Below are positions 54,532 through 64,000 of a stretch of 64,000 nt of DNA, in pieces. Source of the stretch: R-RK-3 sp031399085. GTDB taxonomy: Bacteria > Pseudomonadota > Alphaproteobacteria > Rhizobiales > Rhodomicrobiaceae. The DNA is taken from assembly GCA_031399085.1 (NCBI GenBank), contig JANNOQ010000007.1, positions 85,098 through 149,097 on the forward strand, in the 5' to 3' direction. Every line of letters begins with the position of its first letter. Within the stretch, counting starts at the first letter, position 1. Below the pieces are notes generated by a model. That model searched no databases and was not told where the DNA came from. It saw only the letters and a program-made list of their open reading frames with translations. Made by a program: the position numbers and the translations under genes.

Positions 54532-55242
54532 ATGAGGCAAGGACAACAAAACAGGCGCGGTAGGGGCCGGAGCAACAATAACACCCCAACCAACCACAAC
54601 AGCAGCAACAATAACAACAGCAATAATAATAACAATAATAACCGGAAGCCGCAAAATCCACTGTCGCGGAACTTCGAGTCGAGCGGTCCAGACGTTAAAA
54701 TTCGCGGCACGGCGGCTCAAATCGCTGAGAAATACGTTACACTCGCGCGTGATGCCGCGTCTTCCGGCGATTATGTGATGTCTGAAAACTATCTTCAGCA
54801 CGCCGAGCATTATAATCGCATCATCATGGCGGCGCAGGCGCAGGCCGCCGCGGCGTCCATGGGCCATCCTGGTGTTGAGAATGGCCACGCCCTGAACGGA
54901 ACGCATCGCGGACCGGGCGAGGGGGGACAGTCGATGCGGGATCAGCCGCAACCGCAGATGCATCAGCCCTCCGCGCCGCAGCCGCAAGTCCAGTCGCTCG
55001 GCTATGGTCAGCCCGCGGATAATGAACCGGCTCTGGGTGAGCTTCCCGACTTTATTCAGCAGCCGGTGCGTGAGCCGAAAGCGGATGTCGGCAAAGAGAG
55101 CGCGCCCGGCGATACCGATCCGGCCCGCCGTCGCAGACGGCGCTACACGGCAAATGGCACGGCCCGTGCCGGTTCCCCCGAAGCCGCGAATGGCAACGGA
55201 GAAGCCGTCGAAATTTCCGGCGATGCCCCCTCGTCCGATTAG
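54532..55242 (+). CDS. DUF4167 domain protein with an asparagine-rich start
   Basis: 236 residues from the ATG at 54532 (GACGGGAG before it). The first ~40 residues are basic and Asn-rich, with runs of four and seven asparagines coded by AAC/AAT triplets. The DUF4167 core follows (SSGPDVKIRGTAAQIAEKYV, LARDAASSGDYVMSENYL, QHAEHYNRIIMAAQAQ). The C-terminal half is a Gln/Pro-rich, then acidic/basic disordered tail. The family is specific to Alphaproteobacteria and resembles an RNA-binding or condensate-type protein, but its role is unknown. The prmC-DUF4167-clpB order is conserved. Confidence 0.9.
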   Translation: MRQGQQNRRGRGRSNNNTPTNHNSSNNNNSNNNNNNNRKPQNPLSRNFESSGPDVKIRGTAAQIAEKYVTLARDAASSGDYVMSENYLQHAEHYNRIIMAAQAQAAAASMGHPGVENGHALNGTHRGPGEGGQSMRDQPQPQMHQPSAPQPQVQSLGYGQPADNEPALGELPDFIQQPVREPKADVGKESAPGDTDPARRRRRRYTANGTARAGSPEAANGNGEAVEISGDAPSSD

Positions 55243-55318
55243 GTGCTGGCGACGGAGCCGCTAGTTCAGCAAATGCGACTCGGCCGATCTCAAAAGACAG
55301 ATGCGCGCGGCGAGACGC

Positions 55319-56092
55319 TTAGCTCTCAACTTCGAGGCGGTCGCCAGTTCGAACCTCGCCCGCTTCGATCACTTTTGCATACACGCCGAGACACATATCT
55401 CCATAAGTCCGCTGCAAGGTGGGAGGTATGGCGGCGTCCCGTTCGGCCGTATCCGGATTGACGTTCGTCGCCTCGCAGCGAACGGTTTCGGAAAACACTT
55501 TTAAGCGCGCGCTTCCGGCCCGCAGCGTGCGCCCGATCCACTTCTTTTCCTCCCAAGCGCCGGCGCCCTCAAAATAAAGATTGCCGCGAAAACGCAAGGG
55601 GTTGAGCGGGGCGTTTACGACGCTTTCAAGATCGCGCACGCTCGCCAAATTCACCAGATGCAGGCATTTGGCGGACACGTCCGAAAAGCTGTGCCCCGGC
55701 GCTGTGACAATGCGCGGTGGACCTTTGAGTTCACCCTGCATATAACCCGCGAGGAATTGCTCGACGAGCTGGCGTCCCAGCTTGGTATTGAGCGCACCTC
55801 GCGTGATCTGCTTGCCGTCCCGGGAAATAGTCAGAATCTGGGTTTCATCGTCAAACTGCGTTTGCAGTGCCGCAAGCCTTTCATTCCTCATCAGCATGAG
55901 GAAATTGACCTTTGGTAAATATTTCGGATTGTCGGGATCGAAACGGCCGGGTCCGTTCTCGATCGCGTAGGCCCGGTCCGACCGGATGGTTTGGCCCGGC
56001 TGCAGCAGGGCCGCGTCGAGCTTTTCCGGGCTGAGCCCCTTCACCGGGTAGCGGTAAAGTAAGACAACTTCTAAAGATTTTGCTGCCGTCAT
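55319..56092 (-). CDS. MOSC domain protein
   Basis: 257 residues. The N-terminal beta-barrel VVLLYRYPVKGLSPEKLDAA and the MOSC core (SARLKVFSETVRCEATNVNP with the conserved cysteine, then GDMCLGVYAKVIEAGEVRTGD) are clear. MOSC proteins carry sulphur or molybdopterin for amidoxime- or xanthine-type substrates. No molybdopterin genes are nearby. It interrupts the usual DUF4167-clpB adjacency. Confidence 0.88.
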   Translation of the reverse strand: MTAAKSLEVVLLYRYPVKGLSPEKLDAALLQPGQTIRSDRAYAIENGPGRFDPDNPKYLPKVNFLMLMRNERLAALQTQFDDETQILTISRDGKQITRGALNTKLGRQLVEQFLAGYMQGELKGPPRIVTAPGHSFSDVSAKCLHLVNLASVRDLESVVNAPLNPLRFRGNLYFEGAGAWEEKKWIGRTLRAGSARLKVFSETVRCEATNVNPDTAERDAAIPPTLQRTYGDMCLGVYAKVIEAGEVRTGDRLEVES

Positions 56093-56217
56093 GGACGAGT
56101 TGCCTATAAGCCGCTGACGCTGGATGATGCCCTCTTTCGAGTTGCCGCCGCAATCTTATATTAGCCAGTAAAGAACGCCGTTTTTGAGTTGTCGATCTGC
56201 GGCATTGTCAGGGCGCT

Positions 56218-56332
56218 AGAGCGGGATGAGGAAAAGTGGGAACCGGTTTTCCGCTCGTCATCCCGCTCTAAATATAAGAATTAGATCACGATGATTTTGG
56301 ATTGATCCAATCCAAAATCATCGTGATCTAAT
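56218..56332. repeat. Bipartite dispersed palindrome, copy B (inverse orientation)
   Basis: Reverse complement of the element at 4626-4742. First a 12-base perfect stem, AGAGCGGGATGA (56218-56229) with TCATCCCGCTCT (56258-56269). Then a 21-base perfect inverted repeat, whose arms occupy 56283-56303 and 56309-56329 around the loop GATCC. It ends 44 bp before the clpB ATG, so the long hairpin would form in the clpB leader if the promoter lies further upstream. It also separates clpB from the divergent MOSC gene. Confidence 0.88.
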
Positions 56333-56376
56333 GGCCGCGCTAGCTGGTCGCCATTCGCCTGCCAAGGAGAACAATC

Positions 56377-58983
<2,607 letters not shown>

Positions 58984-59007
58984 TCAAGCCGGGTGAGAGG
59001 AAAGTGC

Positions 59008-59035
59008 GGCGGCCCTGTGGGCCGCCATCGGTTTT
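59008..59035 (+). terminator. Hairpin terminator after clpB
   Basis: GGCGGCCC (59008-59015) pairs perfectly with GGGCCGCC (59019-59026) around TGT, followed five bases later by GTTTTCG. It lies 25 bp after the clpB stop. The T-run is short, so termination may be partial. Confidence 0.65.
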
Positions 59036-59043
59036 CGTTGAGC

Positions 59044-59175
59044 TTAATTCGTGTTCGGAAGCTTTATCTTGGGAGCTTCCAGTTCGATGGTGACATCGTT
59101 CCGGGTTTCTTCGTAATAAAGATAGCCGAGCACTGCGACGGCGACAAAGAGCGCCCCTATGACAAGTCCGCGCAT
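59044..59175 (-). CDS. 43-residue single-pass membrane protein
   Basis: The frame reads MRGLVIGALFVAVAVLGYLY, then YEETRNDVTIELEAPKIKLP and NTN. One membrane segment (residues 3-20) is followed by a short, alternately charged tail facing the periplasm. AAAGGA lies nine bases before the ATG, a good ribosome site, and coding continues to a clean stop. No family is known to me; it is convergent with clpB across the hairpin terminator. Small envelope proteins of this type are often missed in annotation. Confidence 0.68.
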   Translation of the reverse strand: MRGLVIGALFVAVAVLGYLYYEETRNDVTIELEAPKIKLPNTN

Positions 59176-59407
59176 AGTCTTGGTCCTTTCTTGAGATGAA
59201 CTGATCGCGGCCGCTCCAATCTCCTTAGCGCCGGTCTCCGATCAAACAGATGCCTGCCGCAAAAGTTCCGGGGCGGCAAGGCGCGCTCGCCGGTGCGTCC
59301 CAATGCTTGTGGCAAACGATCCCCGAAACCCGCCCCCCGCTTGACAACGGCCAATTGAACCGTTGCCATGAGACCCTCCACGAATCGGCGGCGCGGCGAG
59401 GCGGCTC

Positions 59408-60493
59408 ATGCCATCATATCTTCCCATCAGGCGGTGGATGGACGCCGGCGAAAAGGTGCGAACCTCCGAAAGGCTGCTGGCCCTGCGGCAAAAGCTGCGA
59501 TCCGAAGTCACCGAACGGGCGGGCCGGAATTCGCTACTGATCGCGACCTGGAATTTGCGCGATTTCGATTCCAATCGGCTCGGCCATGGCCATAGGTTGC
59601 GTGAATCCTTCTACTATATCGCCGAGATCATTTCGGCCTTCGATATCGTCGCGGTGCAAGAAGTCAGCCGCAACCTCGATGCGCTGGAAGCCCTCTTATC
59701 CATCTTGGGGCCTGAGTGGGATTACCTCGCCACCGACACCGTCGAGAGCCGCAGCGGCGCGGACGAGCGCATGGTTTTTCTGTTCCGCCAATCGAAGGTC
59801 ATGTTCCGCAAAATCGCCGGCGAGATCGTCTTGCCCGGAGGTCAGACGATCGCGGCGCGGGACGGCACGGATACCCCGCAGACTGGAGAACTTGCCTTCA
59901 ACCGCGCGCCGTTTTTGGCGGCTTTTCACGCCAGCGGCTTCAACTTCAATCTTTGTACGCTGCATTTGCGGTATGACGGTTTGAAGGCGCAGGATCTGGT
60001 TCGTCATGCCGCGCAATGCGAGGCGCTGGCCCGTTTCTTTCGCGAGCGCCGCGACCGCGACCGCGAAGACTATATTCTACTTGGCGATTTCGGCGTTGGC
60101 GCGCCCTCAGATCTTTTGGCCCGCGCATTGGAACGGAACGGGTTCAACGTGCCCGAAGCGCTGACGAAACGGCGCGCCAAGCTCGACGCGCAGCATTATT
60201 ACGATCAGATTGCCTTCGCCAGCACCGACGATCGCGTTGAGCTTGCGGGCAGCGGGGTGTTCCGGCATTTCGACGCCGTCTTCCGCGATCACGACGATGA
60301 TTTCGTCGCCTATCGTGAGCTGATGCCGCCGGAAAAGGCCGACGACCTCTGGAATGGCGGGCCTCGCGGCTATTATGCGAGCCAATGGCGAAGCTGGCAG
60401 ATGTCCGACCACATGCTGCTTTGGGCAGCGCTGAAGGTGGATTTCTCCGATCACTATCTCGACGCCATCCGGAAGACGGCGGCGCCACTTTAA
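59408..60493 (+). CDS. Endonuclease/exonuclease/phosphatase (EEP) family protein
   Basis: 361 residues, no signal peptide. EEP motifs appear in order: LLIATWNLRDFDSNRLG (Asn metal ligand), SAFDIVAVQEVSRNLDALEAL (Glu), LCTLHLRYDG (His), YILLGDFGVGAPSD, where GDF replaces the usual GDxN, and WQMSDHMLLWAALKV (Asp-His). The family hydrolyses phosphodiesters in DNA, lipids or phosphates; this bacterial subgroup is uncharacterised. The upstream 230 bp hold no gene; a TTGACA at about 59340 may be a -35 box. Confidence 0.85.
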   Translation: MPSYLPIRRWMDAGEKVRTSERLLALRQKLRSEVTERAGRNSLLIATWNLRDFDSNRLGHGHRLRESFYYIAEIISAFDIVAVQEVSRNLDALEALLSILGPEWDYLATDTVESRSGADERMVFLFRQSKVMFRKIAGEIVLPGGQTIAARDGTDTPQTGELAFNRAPFLAAFHASGFNFNLCTLHLRYDGLKAQDLVRHAAQCEALARFFRERRDRDREDYILLGDFGVGAPSDLLARALERNGFNVPEALTKRRAKLDAQHYYDQIAFASTDDRVELAGSGVFRHFDAVFRDHDDDFVAYRELMPPEKADDLWNGGPRGYYASQWRSWQMSDHMLLWAALKVDFSDHYLDAIRKTAAPL

Positions 60494-60510
60494 CGGCCCG
60501 CAGAACGAAC

Positions 60511-62544
60511 TTATTTCTCCACCGCCGCAATGCGCGTCTTCACCGGCGCGCGGTGCATCAGCTCGTCGATGCGCTGCGACTCCTTTTTGAACTCGGCGAA
60601 CATCCGGCCATTCAGCTGGCGGCTGCGCGGGACGTGGAGCTTCAGCGGGTTGGTGAAGCGGTTGTTGATTAGCACCTCGTAGTGTAGATGCGGGCCGGTT
60701 GAAAAGCCGGTCGACCCGACATAGCCGATCAGCTCGCCTTGCCGAACCTTCATGCCTTTTTTCATGCCGGGCGCGAAACGGCTCAGATGGCTATAGGCCG
60801 TTTTGTAGCCATTGCCGTGACGGATGCGGATGTAATTACCATTGCCACCGTGGCGGCCCGACATCTCAATCGTGCCATTGCCGGCCGCCACGATGGGCGT
60901 GCCCACTGCTGCCGCCCAGTCGATGCCGGTGTGCATCTTGTTGATTCCAAGCAAAGGATGGCGGCGGTAACCGAAGCCGGAAGTAAACCGGCCGGCCTTG
61001 ATCGGCGAGCGCATCAAGAATTTCCGCGAGTTGGAACCTTTCGAATTGTAAAAATCGATCGCTCCATCCGGCGTGCGGAAGCGGTGGTACTTAAGCGACT
61101 CGCCGCCGATGGTCATTGCGACATAGAGCAGCTCGCCCGGCGTTTCCGTGCCGTCTTCGGCGTGCTTTACATCGAAAAACGCCTCAAAACTATCGCCCGG
61201 CCGGACCTTCTGTTTGTAGTCGACGTCGTAGGTAAGCACGCGCAGCAGCGAGGTAATCGAATCCGGCTCCAAATCTTGAGCGAGCGCCGCGCTGTAAATG
61301 CTGCTGTAGAGCGTTGCGCGCTCTTCATTGGCATCCTCGTCCTCGGCTGTCGCCGTGATTTGGATATGATCGTCCGACAGGCTGTACTCGCCATCGCCCG
61401 TCCGTGCGGCAGTCGCCTCGGACTTTATGCCGGTGAAAATGCTGACCTTGACCGGCTCCTTGACCGATGGATCAGTCGCGGCGGGAGCAAGCTGCATGCG
61501 GACCTCCTGACCGGCGCGCAATTTCAGCCCGCCAGGCGCGGCGGCAAGCACCTCCCCTATCGATTGAGCCTGCCAAGCCTCGGCTCCTGCCGCTTTGAGC
61601 ACGCCTACGATCGTGTCGCCGGGCTTCACGATCACCGCTTGCAATTCGTTGTCGTCGCCCGCGTCCTCATCCTCAGGAATCTTTTCCAGCACCGTGGTGC
61701 GAACTAGGGCTTCCGGTTTCTCCTCCCGGCCATCGGCGACCGAGCCGTCGGCCCCCGCTACACCTTCTCCGTCCTCGGGCATAATTCCCGGACGGAGCTG
61801 AGCGGCGCTTTCGGCGTAAACCGCGTCGGCTTCGGCAACGTGCCGCTCGACTTCGTCATCGGTGAGTTCCTGGCGATCCTCCTCGGGCAGGAAGCCTCCG
61901 GCAAGGTCGAGCAGACGAGCCGTCAAATATTGATTGAGGCTGGCTTTTTGAGCCTGTGGCTGAAGCATGAGCCGGCCGTCATTCGTTTTTTTCTCGGCAT
62001 ATAGATCGAAGGGATTGAAAGGCGGGATGGCATCGGTATTCTCGGGCTTAACCGTCGAGAGTGTCGCCGCGATCCGAACATAGGGCTTTACGGTGATGAA
62101 TTCGCGGGCATTGCGCCGCTCTACCACGCTGTCCTGAATGATGAATTTGGTCGTCAGCCCCTTAGTGGTAATGGCAATCTTGTCGGTTTTCTGGCCTGTC
62201 TGAGCCACCCTGTCTTCAATCAAATTCCCCGCAACTTTCGGCCGCAGAGCTGCAAGCCCCGCGCTGCGCAGCGAGTTCACCATCCCGCTGCCATCTTCCA
62301 TATTCGTCGAGGCATACATTGCAACGCCGATAATGCAAAGCCCGGCGGCGCCGACTATGCAGGTGGAAATAAACCATTTGAGACGTGAAATCAGCCGTCT
62401 GGCGTTAGCGTCACGCAGGTAAAGTTCGGGCAGGGTGCCTTTGCCCGCTGGAATGTAAATTTGCGGCAGGTTGCGCACGCCGCCGCGACGGACGAGCGCA
62501 CGATGTTTGTGCAGGCCGGAAAATTGGCTGTTACGATCCAGCAA
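60511..62544 (-). CDS. M23 family metallopeptidase (peptidoglycan DD-endopeptidase type)
   Basis: 677 residues. A short cytosolic start and one membrane segment (STCIVGAAGLCIIGVAMYAS) lead into a long periplasmic part with acidic, disordered stretches. A LysM/OapA-like region (QAVIVKPGDTIVGVLKAAGA) follows, then the LytM domain: NKMHTGIDWAAAVGTPIVAA (H-x3-D, near 536) and GFSTGPHLHYEVL (HLH, near 617), so all zinc ligands are present. It likely cleaves peptide cross-links, or activates amidases, during growth and division. A CtrA-like box lies ~400 bp upstream. Confidence 0.92.
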   Translation of the reverse strand: MLDRNSQFSGLHKHRALVRRGGVRNLPQIYIPAGKGTLPELYLRDANARRLISRLKWFISTCIVGAAGLCIIGVAMYASTNMEDGSGMVNSLRSAGLAALRPKVAGNLIEDRVAQTGQKTDKIAITTKGLTTKFIIQDSVVERRNAREFITVKPYVRIAATLSTVKPENTDAIPPFNPFDLYAEKKTNDGRLMLQPQAQKASLNQYLTARLLDLAGGFLPEEDRQELTDDEVERHVAEADAVYAESAAQLRPGIMPEDGEGVAGADGSVADGREEKPEALVRTTVLEKIPEDEDAGDDNELQAVIVKPGDTIVGVLKAAGAEAWQAQSIGEVLAAAPGGLKLRAGQEVRMQLAPAATDPSVKEPVKVSIFTGIKSEATAARTGDGEYSLSDDHIQITATAEDEDANEERATLYSSIYSAALAQDLEPDSITSLLRVLTYDVDYKQKVRPGDSFEAFFDVKHAEDGTETPGELLYVAMTIGGESLKYHRFRTPDGAIDFYNSKGSNSRKFLMRSPIKAGRFTSGFGYRRHPLLGINKMHTGIDWAAAVGTPIVAAGNGTIEMSGRHGGNGNYIRIRHGNGYKTAYSHLSRFAPGMKKGMKVRQGELIGYVGSTGFSTGPHLHYEVLINNRFTNPLKLHVPRSRQLNGRMFAEFKKESQRIDELMHRAPVKTRIAAVEK

Positions 62545-63064
62545 ACCTGTCTCCCCCGCCGGCGGTCATCGCGTGAAGCAATGACTCGGTTCGGAAAATT
62601 TGGCACGGTATAGTCAGTGAATGGCCCCGCTGCGCATGGATCATAGGTCGCCGCAAACCCCTTCATTACCATCATTAAATGCAACCCGGTACTTGAAACT
62701 TGCTCGGACGACCTAACTTTCGGTAGGCGAGAACACAAGACCGAACGCAATTCCTTTGGGCGCACTATTATAAGCGATCTCAAACATCCCGCCCCGTGCC
62801 TCCAAATTGTGCGCGGTTCGTCCACAGCATGTCAACAGATCGCCAGCCCGGCGGAACAATCTTGCAAAAACGAACTGACGTATCGTCACGAGAAAAAAGA
62901 AATAAAAAAAATCGCAAAATTCGCAATTTTTTCAACGCGTTAACAATTTTTTAATCGAATTCGCTCAAATTGCTCCTATCGCAGTCATTGACCGGTATTC
63001 GGGCCTTAGTATGGCGTGACGTTGTGTGACGAATGCGCGGCGCGAAAAAGTTCTAAAACAAGTG
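62545..63064. other. AT-rich intergenic region between the M23 peptidase and the rRNA operon
   Basis: No gene is seen. Bases ~62880-62985 are strikingly A/T-rich, with A- and T-tracts and the near-palindrome CGCAAAATTCGCAATTTTTT, suited to an UP-element or DNA-bending site above the rRNA promoter. The left part must also hold the minus-strand promoter of the peptidase gene. Confidence 0.6.
62940..62954. promoter_or_regulatory. CtrA-type box TTAA-N7-TTAA
   Basis: TTAACAATTTTTTAA is an exact TTAA-N7-TTAA, the binding motif of the alphaproteobacterial cell-cycle regulator CtrA. It lies between the peptidoglycan peptidase gene and the rRNA promoter, ~111 bp before the -35 box. Because the surroundings are AT-rich, a chance match is possible. 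Confidence 0.4.
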
Positions 63065-63093
63065 TTGACATCAGCGCGTGCGTGTCCCTAAAT
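63065..63093 (+). promoter_or_regulatory. Probable rRNA operon promoter
   Basis: A perfect -35 TTGACA (63065-63070) is followed after exactly 17 bases by CTAAAT (63088-63093), close to TATAAT. AT-rich sequence lies upstream and the 16S gene ~405 bp downstream. The strength and position fit a housekeeping-sigma rrn promoter. Confidence 0.75.
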
Positions 63094-63498
63094 AAGGACA
63101 TCGACGACAGCGTCGGCCGACAACGGCTTTGCTGTCTCTGTATGACTGCCCAAAAGAGAACGGGGTATTTGGCTAGTGATCGAAACGATCGTGGTCCCTC
63201 GAGTATCGATTGGCACGGGGAAGGCTTATTTCCCCAAAGCGCTGCGCATCCTATCGCAGCGTGGACGTTCTTTGACAAGTGAATCGAAGAAAGAGAAACG
63301 TAGGCGGCGGAGTTCTGGCTTTCCGCTCTTCGGAGCGGACAGAAGAGACTTTGGCGGTCCTGCGTTTCGGTCAACACCATGCAAGCGTCCAGCTTAGCTG
63401 GACGTATGTAATTGGCCATAATAGGACTCTAATCAATTCCTAGAATGCAGTGACCACTTGGAAGTTTTCCCTTCCAAGGTGACCAAGATCGAATCTTT
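63094..63498 (+). other. rRNA operon leader
   Basis: Transcribed spacer before 16S. It contains CTTTGACAAGTGAATCG and then GAAGAAAGAGAAACG (about 63267-63300), a stretch I recognise as common upstream of rhizobial 16S genes and possibly an antitermination or processing signal. A perfect hairpin CTTGGAAG/CTTCCAAG (63457-63464, 63471-63478) lies just before the mature 5' end. Frames open across it are not genes. Confidence 0.6.

Positions 63499-64000
<502 letters not shown>

Noticed and set aside
54450..54710. Minus-strand frame with a long leucine run
   Set aside because: It is simply the complement of the asparagine triplet tract in the DUF4167 gene.
63006..63419. 137-codon minus-strand frame across the rRNA leader
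   Set aside because: Covers the rrn promoter and leader; no domain or ribosome site.

Overview
The window looks like a chromosomal origin-proximal segment of an alphaproteobacterium of the order Hyphomicrobiales (Rhizobiales). The evidence is the high-GC coding style, the gene order (secB-dnaQ-coaE-aroE-maf-ppsR | hemE-hemJ-rho and mnmE-mnmG-rsmG-parA-parB), Rhizobiales-type dispersed palindromes, the lysC-ptsP-prfA-prmC-DUF4167-clpB block, and a partial 16S rRNA gene of alphaproteobacterial type. The family or genus cannot be resolved from the sequence alone.

Layout. Bases 1-9 kb: the tail of an aminotransferase, a LysE exporter, then a mostly minus-strand block (Smr protein, mltA, Tim44-like, [fxsA and secB on plus], dnaQ, coaE, aroE, maf, ppsR). 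Bases 9.0-9.44 kb: an AT-rich gap between ppsR and hemE, the place where other alphaproteobacteria carry oriC. It has near-consensus DnaA boxes, and gene polarity diverges from it. Bases 9.4-25 kb: hemE, hemJ, rho, a GAF histidine kinase, a small membrane protein co-translated with typA, a dinD remnant, a PIF1/RecD-like helicase, dapB, gpmA, DUF2244, nth, a PfkB kinase, a TRIC-type channel, coaA, hisE and a PLP-homeostasis protein. Bases 25-36 kb: leuS-lptE-holA, a small secreted peptide, then parB-parA-rsmG-mnmG and mnmE. Three ParB-binding parS sites lie at 32.5, 35.0 and 41.0 kb, and a 117-bp tandem repeat of GC-rich stem-loops lies between mnmE and mnmG. Bases 36-48 kb: a less conserved stretch with a DUF255 protein, VOC and GNAT proteins, a zinc metallopeptidase, argG, an HCCA-isomerase-like protein, several small secreted or unknown proteins, grxC-nitrilase-DUF1178, a PadR regulator with its partner membrane protein, and ubiG. 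Bases 48-62.5 kb: lysC, ptsP, prfA, prmC, DUF4167, a MOSC protein, clpB, a 43-residue membrane protein, an EEP-family nuclease and an M23 peptidase. Bases 62.5-64 kb: an AT-rich rRNA promoter region and the first ~500 bases of 16S rRNA.

How the genes fit together: replication and segregation (oriC, parABS, dnaQ, holA), translation and tRNA modification (leuS, mnmE/G, rsmG, prfA, prmC, typA, rRNA), envelope building (mltA, lptE, M23 peptidase, dapB), cofactor synthesis (coaA, coaE, hemE, hemJ, ubiG) and amino-acid synthesis (aroE, argG, hisE, lysC). I see no CRISPR array, prophage, intact insertion sequence, defence island, tRNA gene or biosynthetic cluster. No wholly new multi-gene system is evident. 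The most interesting material is the replication/segregation architecture, the repeat families, and a handful of small or unrecognised proteins with clear regulatory or structural signatures.
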